A stretch of 64,000 nt of DNA from Siniperca chuatsi. Its lineage: Eukaryota > Chordata > Actinopteri > Centrarchiformes > Sinipercidae. Positions 13,291-26,000 of this stretch are shown here, one piece after another. The stretch spans positions 3,795,333 to 3,859,332 of the forward strand of contig NC_058045.1 in assembly GCF_020085105.1 (NCBI RefSeq), given 5' to 3'. Made by a program: the position numbers and the translations under genes. The stretch's first letter is position 1. Each line of letters opens with the position of its first letter. A model generated the notes under the pieces. That model was not told where the DNA came from. It was given only the letters and a program-made list of their open reading frames with translations, and searched no databases.

Positions 13291-16200
13291 TATTTTCAAA
13301 TATTTTGAGTCATTTTGTATTTTCATTTATTTTTTAATTTCTATTTAGGCAGTGCAATTGTTTAAACTAAATACTGTTAGTGGGCAACGAGTTGTGTGTT
13401 ATTCATGACATTTTTGACAGCTCACACTGTGATCCAACTTGATTTACACTCCGTCAACTACAGCTAAACAGATACAAACTAAGTAAACAATGACAAGACG
13501 TGCAAAGGTCAATGTGTCTCAGCACCAAGACAATGGATCTAAGAAAACGTTACTGACCCTAAAAGGTTGAACTATGGCAGAGGCATTATGGGTGAAGAGA
13601 TAAAATCCCACCAGAAAGGTTTATGACAAAATCAGGAATACATAAAGGAGGAAGTGATGTGTAGCCTTTACTGGCTGTCCATCTGCAGTGTTATTGTTAT
13701 GATAAACTGATGTCTGACCCATATGTAAACACTCAGGACTTGAGCTGAGTGCTTGCTTGGCTGGTGACGCACTTTCAGTAATGTCAGGTTTTAATCAGCA
13801 AAATCAGCCACAACAACTACCAGCCTGCTGAGAGAAGTGCCCTCTGCAGCCTCACAGAGAGCCGCTGCAGCCAGCTCCCGTCGCTAATAACCCTACTCTC
13901 CTAATCCACTCGGTGACAAGTGAAACGTGATGCATGACTTCCATCCAAGTGTGAGTCAGCAGCGCCTTGAAGACGGAGACAATGCTGCAGGGGCTTTAGT
14001 TGAGAACCTGCTTGGGTTGCATGTGGCTTGACTAAAAATAGACTCTGATTAAGTTAATCTACAAGATGAGAGAGACGATCCAGAGATATGATGGCTTAAG
14101 TGTTGGACTGTGATGTGTGTGCCGTGAGGAGATGTAATCACTGAGGGACACAGATTGGAGATCAGTGTTTGTGAGACAGTAAGGTTAAGTAATTTCTGGC
14201 AGCTGGGCACTGTAGTTTTTAGCAAATGTTACTAAAACAGGAGTAAATAGTGCATTTGTTGGGGACTATTTTTAATCAGGGATTAATACACATGCGGTTC
14301 TGTAGTGAATATTTATGCCACCGGTTGACTCAAAATAAACTACAGTGCACATGTTCACTGAAATGAAGGAACATGTCACCCGGTACAACGGCTCATTTAT
14401 GTGTTTTTAAGTAGTTTTTGGACAATTCAATATTAGTTTTGGTCTTTTCATGTCATTTGTTGATGATAAGAAAAAAACAGAATATCGCCAGCCTTTCTTT
14501 CAACTATCATACATATTAATGTGTGCACACACTTCTCATATTTTTAGATTTTTTGCAGTAATATCTTTTAGTGCATGCAAGAGAAATGGCAGCAGCATTT
14601 GCTACAGCAAGCAAAACAAATCATCATGAACTTACAAGCTGTGACAACCCTGACCCTGCTGCTGCGTCTGACATGAAACAAAGCACAACTGGCCTTCTAT
14701 TAACAGCAGCCACTTCCTGTCTCCCAACCAATATGAAGGATGGACAAAGACCAGCTGGTAGCACATGAAAGGTCTCCATACCTTTCTCCTCATCTCTCAA
14801 CACAAACACACACATTAGTCATGGTTTGTCTAGTGCTTGTAGAGCTGTCATACTTAACATACTTAACTTCACAGCAGAATAACAGTTGTTATGTGTGACA
14901 ACGCAACTTTGGAAGTATTTGCGTCACTGAGATTTTGCTAAAGGAGCGTGGGACAGTTTTGAGAAAGAGAGACTGAGATAAGAGAAACATATTCATCATC
15001 ATATGCTGGGGGGACAGATTGATCCAGTTCATGCCTCCATTTTCTGTCTACTTTCTCCAGCAACTTAGTTTTTATGTTGCATATGTTGAGATTAGGGAGT
15101 GTGCAAGAGCCTCACTGAAATTAATCTAACATTATTTTTTCCCAACCAAATCTTATGTATGAGGATACTTCCTTCCTAATTAGTTTCACTGTCTGTGTGT
15201 CTGTACACTTCTTGCCTCAAAATGAAAAGCTGTAAATTTAAAGCCTGTGGTGCCTAGACACCAAAGGCTTTGTCACCTTTCTTTTTTTCTTAGACCTGAG
15301 ATTGAAGGTCTGAGGTCGCGCTCCAATTCATTAAGGGTTAAACCTTCACCCCTTACGAGATCTGAGGTAGGAACCAGACCTAGCTGAGCCATAAAAGCAA
15401 TCTGTTAAATTTTAAAATCAACAGGAAGCCAGTGTAGAGGTGTTCAAAGAGGGGGCATGCGACCCTGTGACGTGCATAGTGTCTTTGTGAACAACCTGGC
15501 AGCAGACAAAATAGCATAAAAGGGCAATCATCTGTTAAAGGAACCTGTAGCACATGGAACAAACTGTACAGACACTGTACAGACATTTCTTCTTATCTTA
15601 TACATGGGATTAACAGCAGTTTAAAACTTTGGTGAAAAGTAAATTACATAAAGCTCTGTAGGACAAAATCTACAAGAGAAGAATTAACAAATACTAAATG
15701 CTAAATGCTGTCAGGCTGTTTGACGTGTAGCCTAACGTGAAAGAGGAACCTACAGCTTTGTATCATAACAACAGACATTATATAAACACTATAATCCCTC
15801 ACCAAGATGGAGTACCATCCCACACCTTAAGGTTAAAACAGTGTGCAGAATTGTCTTTTATTATGAATCACAGACCACTCTGATAAACTGGGCTTCAAGA
15901 TAGAGACAGATGATGCATGTAAGAAAAAAACAGAAAAAGCATAACACAAAGACTGTATTTGTTACTTGCCTTTATGTGAAAAGGATATCCTGGTCTTGCA
16001 AAAGCAATTTATTTTAAGTCTGTCAATGAACAAAAAATAACTTGGCTCATTTTATTTTGTTATGATAATCTAGTTTGCCCCCCAGTCTGTGTCTGCCCAC
16101 ACTTATTCACACTTTTAAGGCTTTTGTATAGTAAAATGTTAAGTGCCACATTATCACAAAATGTCCCCAAAACAAACCAGTTCTCTTCCTTGTTTGTAAT

Positions 16201-16387
16201 ACAAACTCAGGGAGACCGGTCTGTTAGGACAGAACGATCTATTTTTAGGGTCAATAGGATCAGAAAAGGTTTTCAAGATGGCACTGAATGAAGACTGTCC
16301 TACTTCACTGACGTAAGGAAGACTTAATTTACATCTTGGCAAGGCTATTCTAGTGATGTGCACTCATACACAGGTCACCATAAATAA
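13291..16387. other. Intergenic stretch between the C11orf96-like gene and TICRR
   Basis: No coding gene is recognised. The part at about 15390-15510 ('caacaggaagccagtgtaga', then a segment about effects at 'catgcgaccctgtgacgtg') resembles the 5' part of an abundant teleost repeat; a piece of its 3' part appears at 49040-49280. Remaining open frames are short and carry no recognisable domain. Confidence 0.45.
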
Positions 16388-16785
16388 TTAGGGTTCAAAC
16401 CGCGAAGTGGTAGAACCCTATAGAGTTTGTGCCGGTTTATTATTATTATTTTATTTTATTATTATCTTATTTGTCTTATGCTGCAGCTCAAATTCCTGCG
16501 AGCTGGAATGAGCTAGAAACACCAAACTTGGCCCAATAACTGGAAATTGTGTGCATGTGCTTCCATAGAAATATGAGCCCAATCAGCCACATGGTAGCGC
16601 AGGCAATTAAGGCCCCAAAATGCAATTTTTGAAAGTCTGATTGACTTGAAAATTCTCACACAAGTCCAGCTCAATGTGCTTTCCAAAAAAGCCTCTTGGA
16701 CCATTAAAGTCCGCCATGATGGATTTGTTGTGAAAAAAGGTTTGAACACGCCCATTGCCGCCTGCAGCTATATTATTATCTGGTA
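16388..16785. repeat. Teleost interspersed repeat (TTAGGGTTC type)
   Basis: Begins 'ttagggttcaaaccgcgaag', followed by 'gaaccctatag', an ATT-rich tract, and the segment 'gaatgagctagaaacacca'. It ends in 'gcccattgccgcctgcagct'. I recognise this arrangement as an abundant fish interspersed repeat, probably a DNA transposon derivative. The reverse-strand open frames at 16513-16867 are part of it and are not genes. Confidence 0.6.
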
Positions 16786-17554
16786 CAATATTTGCTTTGG
16801 AACAAGTGACCTCTCTGCCAAGTAGAAAGCATCTGCTCAGTGATTCAACCCACAGCCTGGAGAACATTATGGTGAGCAGCCTGTTGGTTCTATTGTGTTT
16901 GTACTGTTTCTGTCTCGGAACTCACATCTGCACACTCGCACTAATTGATTTTGATGATTCTATTGACATGTATAGCAATGGATGTATGATGACCATTTGC
17001 CTGGTTGGTGTGCATTAAGGTATGCAGTGAACTGCTGAATATTTTGAACCCTCTAACATTTAAAAAATAAAACTAAACTAAAAGCCTAAAGCCTAAATGT
17101 TGGTTGGATGAAAATTCAAGAGACAACTTTGCTAATTCTTACCAATTCTTATCATCTGTACAGTGGCCATTTTAGGACACATCAGACTCAGCTTGTCAGG
17201 CGCAGCACTACGTTGTCAGACTTTGCACAACTTAAATCACTCCAAGCTGTACTTTATCAGCTTCAGTCGCATGTGGGATGGACAGTAGGAAAGATTCCCA
17301 ACTGATTCCAAGTGTTTACACCATCAGACAACTCAAGATGGCAAGTGTTGCCAGTGTTACTAAGTGTAATTTACCCACTGAATAAATAGTTATCTACCAT
17401 TCAGCAATGGTTGAATGATTAGCAGAGTGGTTCATTTTGGGATAAAAAAAAAATAATGGTGTGATATTATCAGTAAAGTTATTAACATGCTAATGTTATG
17501 ATAGGAAATTGGTAATTAGTTTTAGAGAGTTATAAACTGAAATATTGGACTTTG

Positions 17555-17670
17555 CCAGTGTCATCAGGATTCACCTTCTGGGGAGAAAGTAAGGTACTAA
17601 ATTTCATGCCAATCCATCAAATAGCTGTTGAGACATTTCACTCCACCACAGTCTTGTGGTGGAGTGACAC
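17555..17670. repeat. Fragment of the GCTAACATGC repeat family, ending in a hairpin
   Basis: Shares 'catgccaatccatcaaatag' and 'gttgagacattt' with the fuller copy at 5090-5515. It ends in a perfect 13-bp inverted repeat (17638-17650 with 17655-17667) around a 4-base loop. Confidence 0.6.
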
Positions 17671-19500
17671 CATACAATGTTTTTTACTCCCCAGGCAATA
17701 TTATTATTATATACTCTGATCATCTCTTACTCCAGTAATGTTACACAACCTTTCACCCCTGACAAAGATGAATCACTATTGAGTGACCCAGCGATAACCA
17801 ACAGTCAAAGGAGTGCATGCATGTACACTTTTATGTGTGTGTGCACATGTATGTACACAGTATTTGTGCATCCATATGTGTATGCAAGTGTGTATGTTGT
17901 CTTGTCTTAGCAGCTGCATGCTGACCTACATCCTGGTCTCATGACTTAGGGGGTGTCTAGTGGGACACAGAAAGCAGAGTCTAGAATTTCAAAGCTTTTC
18001 TAAGCTCTTCATCTCCCCCTGGTGCTGCAGAAAAGAGGTGATTACAGATGCAAAACAGAAAGTGACCCATATACCTTCTCTCCCAGTGTTCTATTTCCTT
18101 GAATCTTTCTTTTTCTGGTTTGTCCTCCAGCCCTGGGCAGAAGGAGAAAAAGAAAAATGCTACACTTAGCCTGTCCATGTGCTCTGACGAATTTTCTGAG
18201 TAACAGATAAGCTGGGTCTGTGTACTTAAAGATGATAATGCCTGTTTCAAGGATTTTGGTCATAGCTGTTTCCAGGGTTTTAATGAAGACAGCTACAGTA
18301 ATACCTGTTATTATGTAATTATGTGAAATATATATATATGATCAAAGACTACAATGTTATGACTTTTATTAACACGTTTTGAAAAATTAATATCGTTGAA
18401 TTCAGTTATTTAATCTTGGAAGGTGTATTATTATGCATTGTATACTAATGCTGACAAACCTCATCTAACACATCAAATGTTGTCATACACAGTGTAAGTT
18501 GTACTTGTAGTCATGGAATTGATATAGACCAACAATGAAATCCAACTGGAGACACTGAGGACACCGTTATATATTAATTTTTCTGTTGTGCAGGGACAGT
18601 CAGTGTTTCCTACTTTGCTTAAAAATTGAGGGAACATTGAAAAACCAGTGAGAAGACCCAGACCTCCAGATCAAAGCCAAATGTTGCTCTGAATGAGAGA
18701 TTTTCCATTTTAGGCAGTGACAGACAGAATGGTTCAGAATGCCAAGCTCTCATTCTCACTGCTTTACTTGGCACACCACAGTAAGTAGATAGCCATCAGC
18801 GGACCAACACGATAAAAAAAAATCCTTTGCCCATTTTTATTTTCTTTTAAACACAGAGCAGGCAGCTGATACAAAGTACTTCATTAGCTGATAACCCAAA
18901 TCTGTTAAACATTTCAACAATGTCAAATGCCATTCATAAGGACATTGCCCTCTGACATGTAGGCTATGTCTCACCTCAAGCTTGTTTTGCCTTGATTTTC
19001 CCAGTCCTCAAATATCTGAGGTCCAGCAGTGTGCATTGTATTCCCCATTGTCTTTTCTGGAAGTCCAACATTTTCAAATTTAAGTCAACTTTCAAATCAA
19101 GCTTTTATTGTAAGATCCATTTACATTCTTCTGCAAAAGTTGTAAATGAATAAAGGGAGCAGTGGTCTCTGGCTGGTGTGTCTGGGTACAGCAGTTCCAC
19201 ACAATGCCGTGCAGCGGCTAACGTTAGCTAACGTTGTCCTATATAGAGCAGTTAGGTTAACTTTCACAAAATGACACTGTTGCTAAGGAGACAAACAAGT
19301 CGACGTATTTGTTTGATTTTCAAGTTACCCGGTAACATGTTGATATACATAATGCACAACCAGCAACATGTAGCTTTTAAAAGTTAAATACAAGTGGTGC
19401 CTGTCAATCATTTATTCCTGCCTGTTCTTGTGTTATGTCATGTGGTATAAGCAGTCCAGATTTGATTGATGGTGCATTTGCCCAATGAAAAGTTAACAAG
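17671..19500. other. Intergenic stretch upstream of TICRR, nothing recognised
   Basis: AT-rich DNA with a TG-rich tract near 17835-17900. No gene, RNA or well-preserved repeat is recognised. The small frames on both strands around 17960-18263 overlap each other and carry no motif. Confidence 0.45.
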
Positions 19501-19539
19501 AGACTTGTGGCGAATCACCGGCTAGTTTACACCTTATTT

Positions 19540-19660
19540 TTGACCAATTAGATTGTTGTTGTTAAAGGATGTAACCAATCCAGCGAAGGGGTGGGCTCTC
19601 GTTCAAGGAGCGCGAACGGTTAAGGACGGCTACAAGAAAATGGCGAATATGAAAGAGTTT
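19540..19660 (+). promoter_or_regulatory. Probable TICRR core promoter and start region
   Basis: Two CCAAT boxes (19543-19547 and 19574-19578) precede a more GC- and CpG-rich patch (about 19580-19640). 'AAAATGGCG' at 19637-19645 resembles a YY1-type element of housekeeping promoters. No TATA box is seen. This fits a TATA-less promoter of a proliferation gene, but the position of the transcript start is inference. Confidence 0.45.
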
Positions 19661-19699
19661 AGGTACGCGGATAATGTTAATGCTATATGGAAGCTTTAA
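19640..19699 (+). CDS. Possible upstream open reading frame in the TICRR leader (19 codons plus stop)
   Basis: An ATG at 19640 opens a 19-codon frame ending in TAA at 19697-19699, about 350 bases before the TICRR start at 20054. A potential donor (AG|GTACGC at about 19661) lies inside it, so it may be partly removed if there is a 5' leader intron. It matters only if the transcript begins upstream of 19640. It is not claimed as a stable protein. Confidence 0.25.
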   Translation: MANMKEFRYADNVNAIWKL

Positions 19700-20053
19700 G
19701 CAGTCTAAAACATTTTCTACCGTGGGTGCCAAGTTATTTCAAACTTCGGCGAGCGCTAAGCCTACGTCACACTAGCTGAAGCGAGCTAATTTGTAATTAC
19801 GTTAACTTGAGTCTTTGTAGCTACGATAGCTAGCTAGCGGGACAGCGTAGGAATATGAAGTGTCCTAATGTTGGCAGCTGTAAATGGCGTCCCTGCGCCC
19901 ATACATAATGAACAACCCGTTGGACCAAATTTGTTAAACTAGTGAAAGTGGACTTGATTACATCACACCAAGGCTGACCTGTTTTCATGGCTTATCGTTG
20001 AGTTTAAGGCTCTGGAGCCACTCACTGTTTTTGAGGACGCTGCAGTTTACGGT

Positions 20054-23000
20054 ATGGCTTTACACAACTTGGTTTTTGTTATCGATGTGGATTATGGAGA
20101 TCACAATTCAGGCGATCAACTGGATGTCAGGAATCATCTTGTGAAACGCGGAATATTACAAATTCTGCTGCGTTTCAGCTGCAAGTATGGATTTGACAAA
20201 GTGCGCTGGGGTTATAAATTCTTTGAATCAAAGACCGGCCGTAATGCCAGCCTCATATCAAGGGGATCAGACTTCAAGGAGCTTCGCCACAAAACTTTTG
20301 AGGACTTCGAAATAGAGTTCGAAGCCAAGTTTGACGTGAAGGATAAACCGTGGCCTTCTCAGCATAAGCAGCAATCTAATCAATCTGCTTCAGTTCAAAA
20401 CGCACTCAAAGAAACCCTGCTGGACTTCCAATGGGACAGACCAGACATCACCTCTCCCACCAAACTGTCCCTGAGGCCCAGGAAGTCGAGCCGAGCTGGA
20501 AAGCCCAGTGTTTCACAGGAGGATGATATTTCAAGCAACGGGAGGAATGTGATGTTTATTGTCTCGAGGTGTCCACGATCCAAGACACAACTTGGGGACT
20601 ATTTTTCTTTGGGAAACCATGACCTGACTACAGATGTGACGGAGCACATTATATCCAGGGGCCTTCACGACATGCTGGTTCAGCGACAGGTTGCGCTGCA
20701 CTGGATTGACAGTAGATCACATGTCCAGGTGAGTACAGCTCAGAGTACTGTAGCAATCGAGAATATTACCATTAGGCACCAACAAGAGCTGGACAATTTT
20801 GACAAAATCACAATATTAGTAATAGTAAGTTAATAACAAATCATTTGGATATAAAGCTTGTTGCTTTCCTATACTATTTTGTGTAACCTACTGGTGGGTG
20901 ATATGGTATTTGAGAACAAACTCATTAGTATTGTGAATATATGTTAAGCAGGTAAGTGTCACTCACTTTTTTAGGTAGCTAATGCAGTCATAAAAGTGCA
21001 TATAACTATATCACCTAAATGTAAATCAGCATCTAAGACCAGGAAAGACAACATTTAAGCTACTGTGTATCACACTTTTCGGCCTATTGAGATAGAGATG
21101 CGTGACAATTTAAAGGAAAAACCTGAATAAATGAGTGGAGAAACAAAACACACATGGGCACATGTGATTTAGCCTTTGCATTCAGCAGATCTCAACCCAG
21201 TTGAGCACCTATGGGAGATTTAGAAATGACATGTTGGGAACCACTCTCCATTATCATCAAAACACCAAATGAGGAAATATCTTTTCGAAGAACAGTGTTC
21301 ATCTCTCCAGCAGGGTTCAAGAGATTTGCAAAATCTGTGCTAAGATGCATTTATGATTTTTTTTGATGGCTAGTGTTGGCCTGACTCCTTACCAAGACAA
21401 TTTATTTTGGCATTTCCCTAAATTTGTCACTGACCTGTATGACCCAGGTGTTTTTCAAATCCACTGTAACTAGAATCTAAAAAGTAAGTTTACTACTTGT
21501 GTCGCAGAAACAGGACCAACATGTTTTGGGATAAAAAGTTTGTGGATGTTTTAAAACCTGTATGGTCAAGACATTAACCCAAATTAACCTCAGACTCTAA
21601 ATGTGACATTTAGAATGGCTATAAACATCCAATCATTAGTTACAAATATCTACCAATAAAGTGGCAAATTCCCTTTTTCACTGACGTAAGCAACTTTGAT
21701 CTTTTGTCTTATTGCAGGTCATGAGGTGTGAGGATCACCTCGGCTTTGACAAGCTATCTGAGGTCTTAGCGCAGGTGGGTGGCAGAGTGATCCCTGTGGT
21801 TGCACTGCTGAACCTCTGCTGCTCTCAAAAGTCAGACTCAGGCTTTAAGAGAGAGGCCTTTGCATTCAAATCCAGCATTGGATACCTGCTGTCTTCTGAA
21901 AGGCTCTACCGCCTGGCTTTTCCTGTCATAGGTGGTGTTCTGCAGTGGGAGCAAGGTTGGTAACATGGAAGGGAACTCTTATCATCATCTGTTATGACTC
22001 AAACATGCCTGAAATAGTGCCGCTGTTAAAATTATTCATGTGATCTATAGTTTAAATACTGATACTAAATAATCGGGAGACATTAGGTACATCCTCGTTG
22101 TCTTGGGATTTTACTTTGTTTATTTGCAAATATTTATCTGCCTAAATGAAACACTGGGTGCAAAACAAATACACATGCAGATGAAGAGAAAACAGGGACT
22201 TTATAACAATGTCTTGTGTCAAAACAAACAAATCAAAATTATAAAGACAACTAAATCTGAACATGAACCATCAGATGCATAAATGACAGGCAAGGAAAAT
22301 TAAGCGCATTAAATATAAAGTTGATTATGAACTGCCATTATTCATGTGTGTTGTTATTCTTCACCCAACCAGGTGATGTGACACAGAGCTGTGGCATCAT
22401 GGTTGAGCCTGTGTCTCGCAGACAGCGGCTTCTCCCGGAGCCGGTGGAAGTGTGTCTGAAAGGAGTGCTGCAGGGTTGGGATGCCTCTTCACTGACACAG
22501 ATCTCCACAGAGTCATGGGTGCTTCAGTGCTCCAGCAGCAGTGACCAAGAAGCGGCTGCCTTCCAGGATCTCCTGATGGAACTGTCTGCTCATGCTCTGC
22601 ACATGGTGAGACATCCAAACACAGCAGTGCTGTTTTATACAAGGTGCTCATGAGCAAATTGTGTTTCAGTTATACAGTACAGTTGGTCCAGTTGAGGCTC
22701 TTTCGCAGTGTCCAAATTAAATTTTTTGTCTGCTACAGCATACATATCTGTTCTGTAACTCACTTGTCTTGTGTTCTCCTTGGAGGAAAACTCAGAAACC
22801 ATAAGGGAGAAATTTCTATATTTAATTTTTTGGTTTCATGATGGCGCCCCTTAGTTTAGCATTAATTTGACAGTGATCTATTCCGGTATCAGATTGAGAC
22901 CTTATTTCGAAACAGCCAATCAAATCTTGCATAAAGCACTAATGTCAGTGTTCTATCGTAGTCAGAACAGACGGCCACACTGAGCCAGACAGCAGCCTGC

Positions 23001-26000
23001 TACACAACACAAAAGCCACAGACTTTAAACAACCACCACATTAGGTTTACTTCTAAAGTCTCCTTATCTAACTTAAAACATGAGCACACTTGTCCTGCAC
23101 CTTAGCTTGTTGAATGAGCGACCAAACAAACATTCACCTTGGAAGAGTGCACTGCTAACGTCAGATTGCAGGCTAGAGAGCTAATTATCTGTGCAGCTGC
23201 AGCACTTTAAACAGCATGTAAACGTACCTGCAAATGTCAGATCGGTTTGGTTAGATGCAGGTGTGGTCCTTACTCTTCAATACCACTAACAACATGCTGT
23301 CTGCCCATGACATTTAGGCTACAGGGCAAGTTTGTTTGACAGCAGCTGTCAATCAAATAAGATATTAACACGCCCCTCCAGTTGGCTGAGAAAAAAAGGA
23401 GCATTTCTTATATTTCCTCAAGGACATTTTTCTCCCTTTTTAATAATACAAAACTATAAACGATACATTTAAAACAACAAGTGTTTGTGATCTGCTTTCC
23501 ATTACCAGAAACATTTTGTTCTGGTATGCTACAATAAAGTTTAATAATATAACGTTTTTTAGATGCCATAATCAACATATCAACAGTATATGTCAGGTTT
23601 TCATGTCAGTCCCTAAGAGTCCGTTTTTTGTTTAAGATCGACAGGTTTGCACTGACATTCAGCAATGAGAAATACATTGCAGAAAAGGCAAAGAGATAAA
23701 TTTCCAGTTTAACATGATCTCAATTGGAAGAACCACGGGACTCTATAGGGCAAGTAGATAACAAAAGTTGAAGGACAGATGGTAAACCAAACAATTTGAT
23801 TTCAACATTTCATCCCACAATAACTGTTAATGAACTGGATGACTGGATTTTGTTATATACTGTCTGAATGTCAGTATACTGGCATGCCAATAGCCCAGTG
23901 GAATAAAGGGTCAGTTGGAACATAAACCAGCCATCAGACAGCTGCATCATTTACTCATTTACTGATTCACTTCTCCCACTTTGTCCCGTCTTTTGCTTGT
24001 TCTTCCAGCTTTCTGAGGTGAATGACAGTGGACTGGTGTGCTCAGCTGTCCTCTCACCCTTGTCACACACTACAGCTCTGCTCACCATTCTCCAGTCTGG
24101 AATCACTCAGCACGACCAGTTCCTGACTACTGGAATCATTGCCCCCGCCACAGCAGAAAGCTCAGCTGAACTGCCAGATGTTGTGAACAGTGTTCTGGGA
24201 GTAGTGTATGACATCATGGAGGAGGATGGTGACAGTATCGATGGTGAGGATAGAATAGTAAAATTTCTTATCAGTAATTCTGTCAAACATGATTATGTCA
24301 CTAAAAGTAAACTGTATAGTTACCAAAATGTTTTAAGTTGACTTGTAGGTGTTAAATGTACACAGTTCACTGGTTACATTTAATATATTTGAACAGGATG
24401 GTAAAATGTTCTAATTTTCTTTTTTCATATGCAATGGTAGATTACTCTCTGCCTGCCCTTTTCTGCATTTTTATGTTCCTAATCTATGTGAATGACTCAT
24501 TGAAATTAGAGAAAACCTTTAAATGGGTTAGATGGAAGCAGTATATCTTTATTTCCAATGCATGTTGTATTGTATTGCTAGCTGTTTATTTGCTGAAATG
24601 TTTTGTTTTGTTTTTTATTCCTCAGATCAGCCAAAGAATCATCCGGTTCCTGAGTGGGCTCAGCAGGAAGTCAGCCATTGCCCGCTGACAACAGGCGTGT
24701 TGGAGAGTTGGTTCCCTCAGTCAGACCAGTCGGGACTGAGTCCCCATTTAATGGAGTCAATGAGGTAAGGAGATAATGATTTCAAGATTTTTGTGTAATT
24801 TTTATGTAGTGCTTTTGAAGCAAGAATTATACAAATTATATAAACATGTGGTCCTGATGTTTTGCTTACTTTGTTGAACAGGTTGCTGCATGCAGTGCCA
24901 GAGCAGAGAGAAGAGGAGGAGTTGTCTGTCCTACAGCAGGAGCTGATCAGTGGTCTGGCTGAATTGTATCAAACATCCCGGGGCGCAGATGCCAAGAGGG
25001 GCAAGAAACGTAAGAAAGACTCATCTCAATTTTTATGCATATTCCAGGGGTTTCTATGAAATTTGTGAAATTATACTAAAATTTAGGATTCTGGAACTCA
25101 CCAATTGTCCTTTTTAAACATAAGTAAAGTTAGTTTTTTGAGAAAATGGTAGTACCGTATCATCTTTTCAAGATTTTCTCTATAATTTTCCATCTTTGAT
25201 CTACAGGTGGCGCCCAGCGAACACCAGTGAAACAGAAGATGAAGACCATGAGCCGCTCCCTGCAGATGCTGAATGTGGCGCGGTTGAATGTCAAAGCCCA
25301 AAAGAACCAGGCTGAGGCTGAACAGCTGGGGGCCGAGAGTAAGGGCCCAGACAGACAGGGGAAGAGACGGTCAAGTGACAGGAACAAATCTGAAGGAGCG
25401 AACACCATTAGTGAGTGTCCCTGTTAAAACTTTACAACACTCAGCAGTCTTTCTCTGCAGGAAAGCAAATAAGCATATAAGTGTCAAACTCTACCTTTTG
25501 ATATAGTAACAAATCAAGTAATGTATCTTCTCCCTTTGCCCAGGTTTCACTAGTGAGGAAGAGATGCTGTCCCATCTGAAGTCCGGGTATGAGAAGACCA
25601 TGGTAGAGAGAGACTCGTCCCTCCTCACTGGTGTCCAGCAGCTCCTGTCTGCTGTGAAAACCTTCCTTGTGGCAGAATCTGACGTGGAGGTGAGACACGT
25701 GGTAGCTTTAAATGTATTTAAATGTAAGATTCTGACCTCACCCACTTTCATCTTTGCAGCAGACTTGTTATTATTTGATGGTGTATGAATTGATAAATGG
25801 TGGTGTGGCACAATTGTGGATTATCATACATTGTCATTTCAGTTGCCAATACATTTTGTTAATTGGTAAATTTTGATATATTGCAAGATTACATTTTTGT
25901 TTTTAAATTTACATGCCCACAATAGGGAAAATTAAGAACATGTTGAAATAAGATGCAGACACTTTTCTTATTGGGATAATGAAAGCATTCAGTTCATCAC

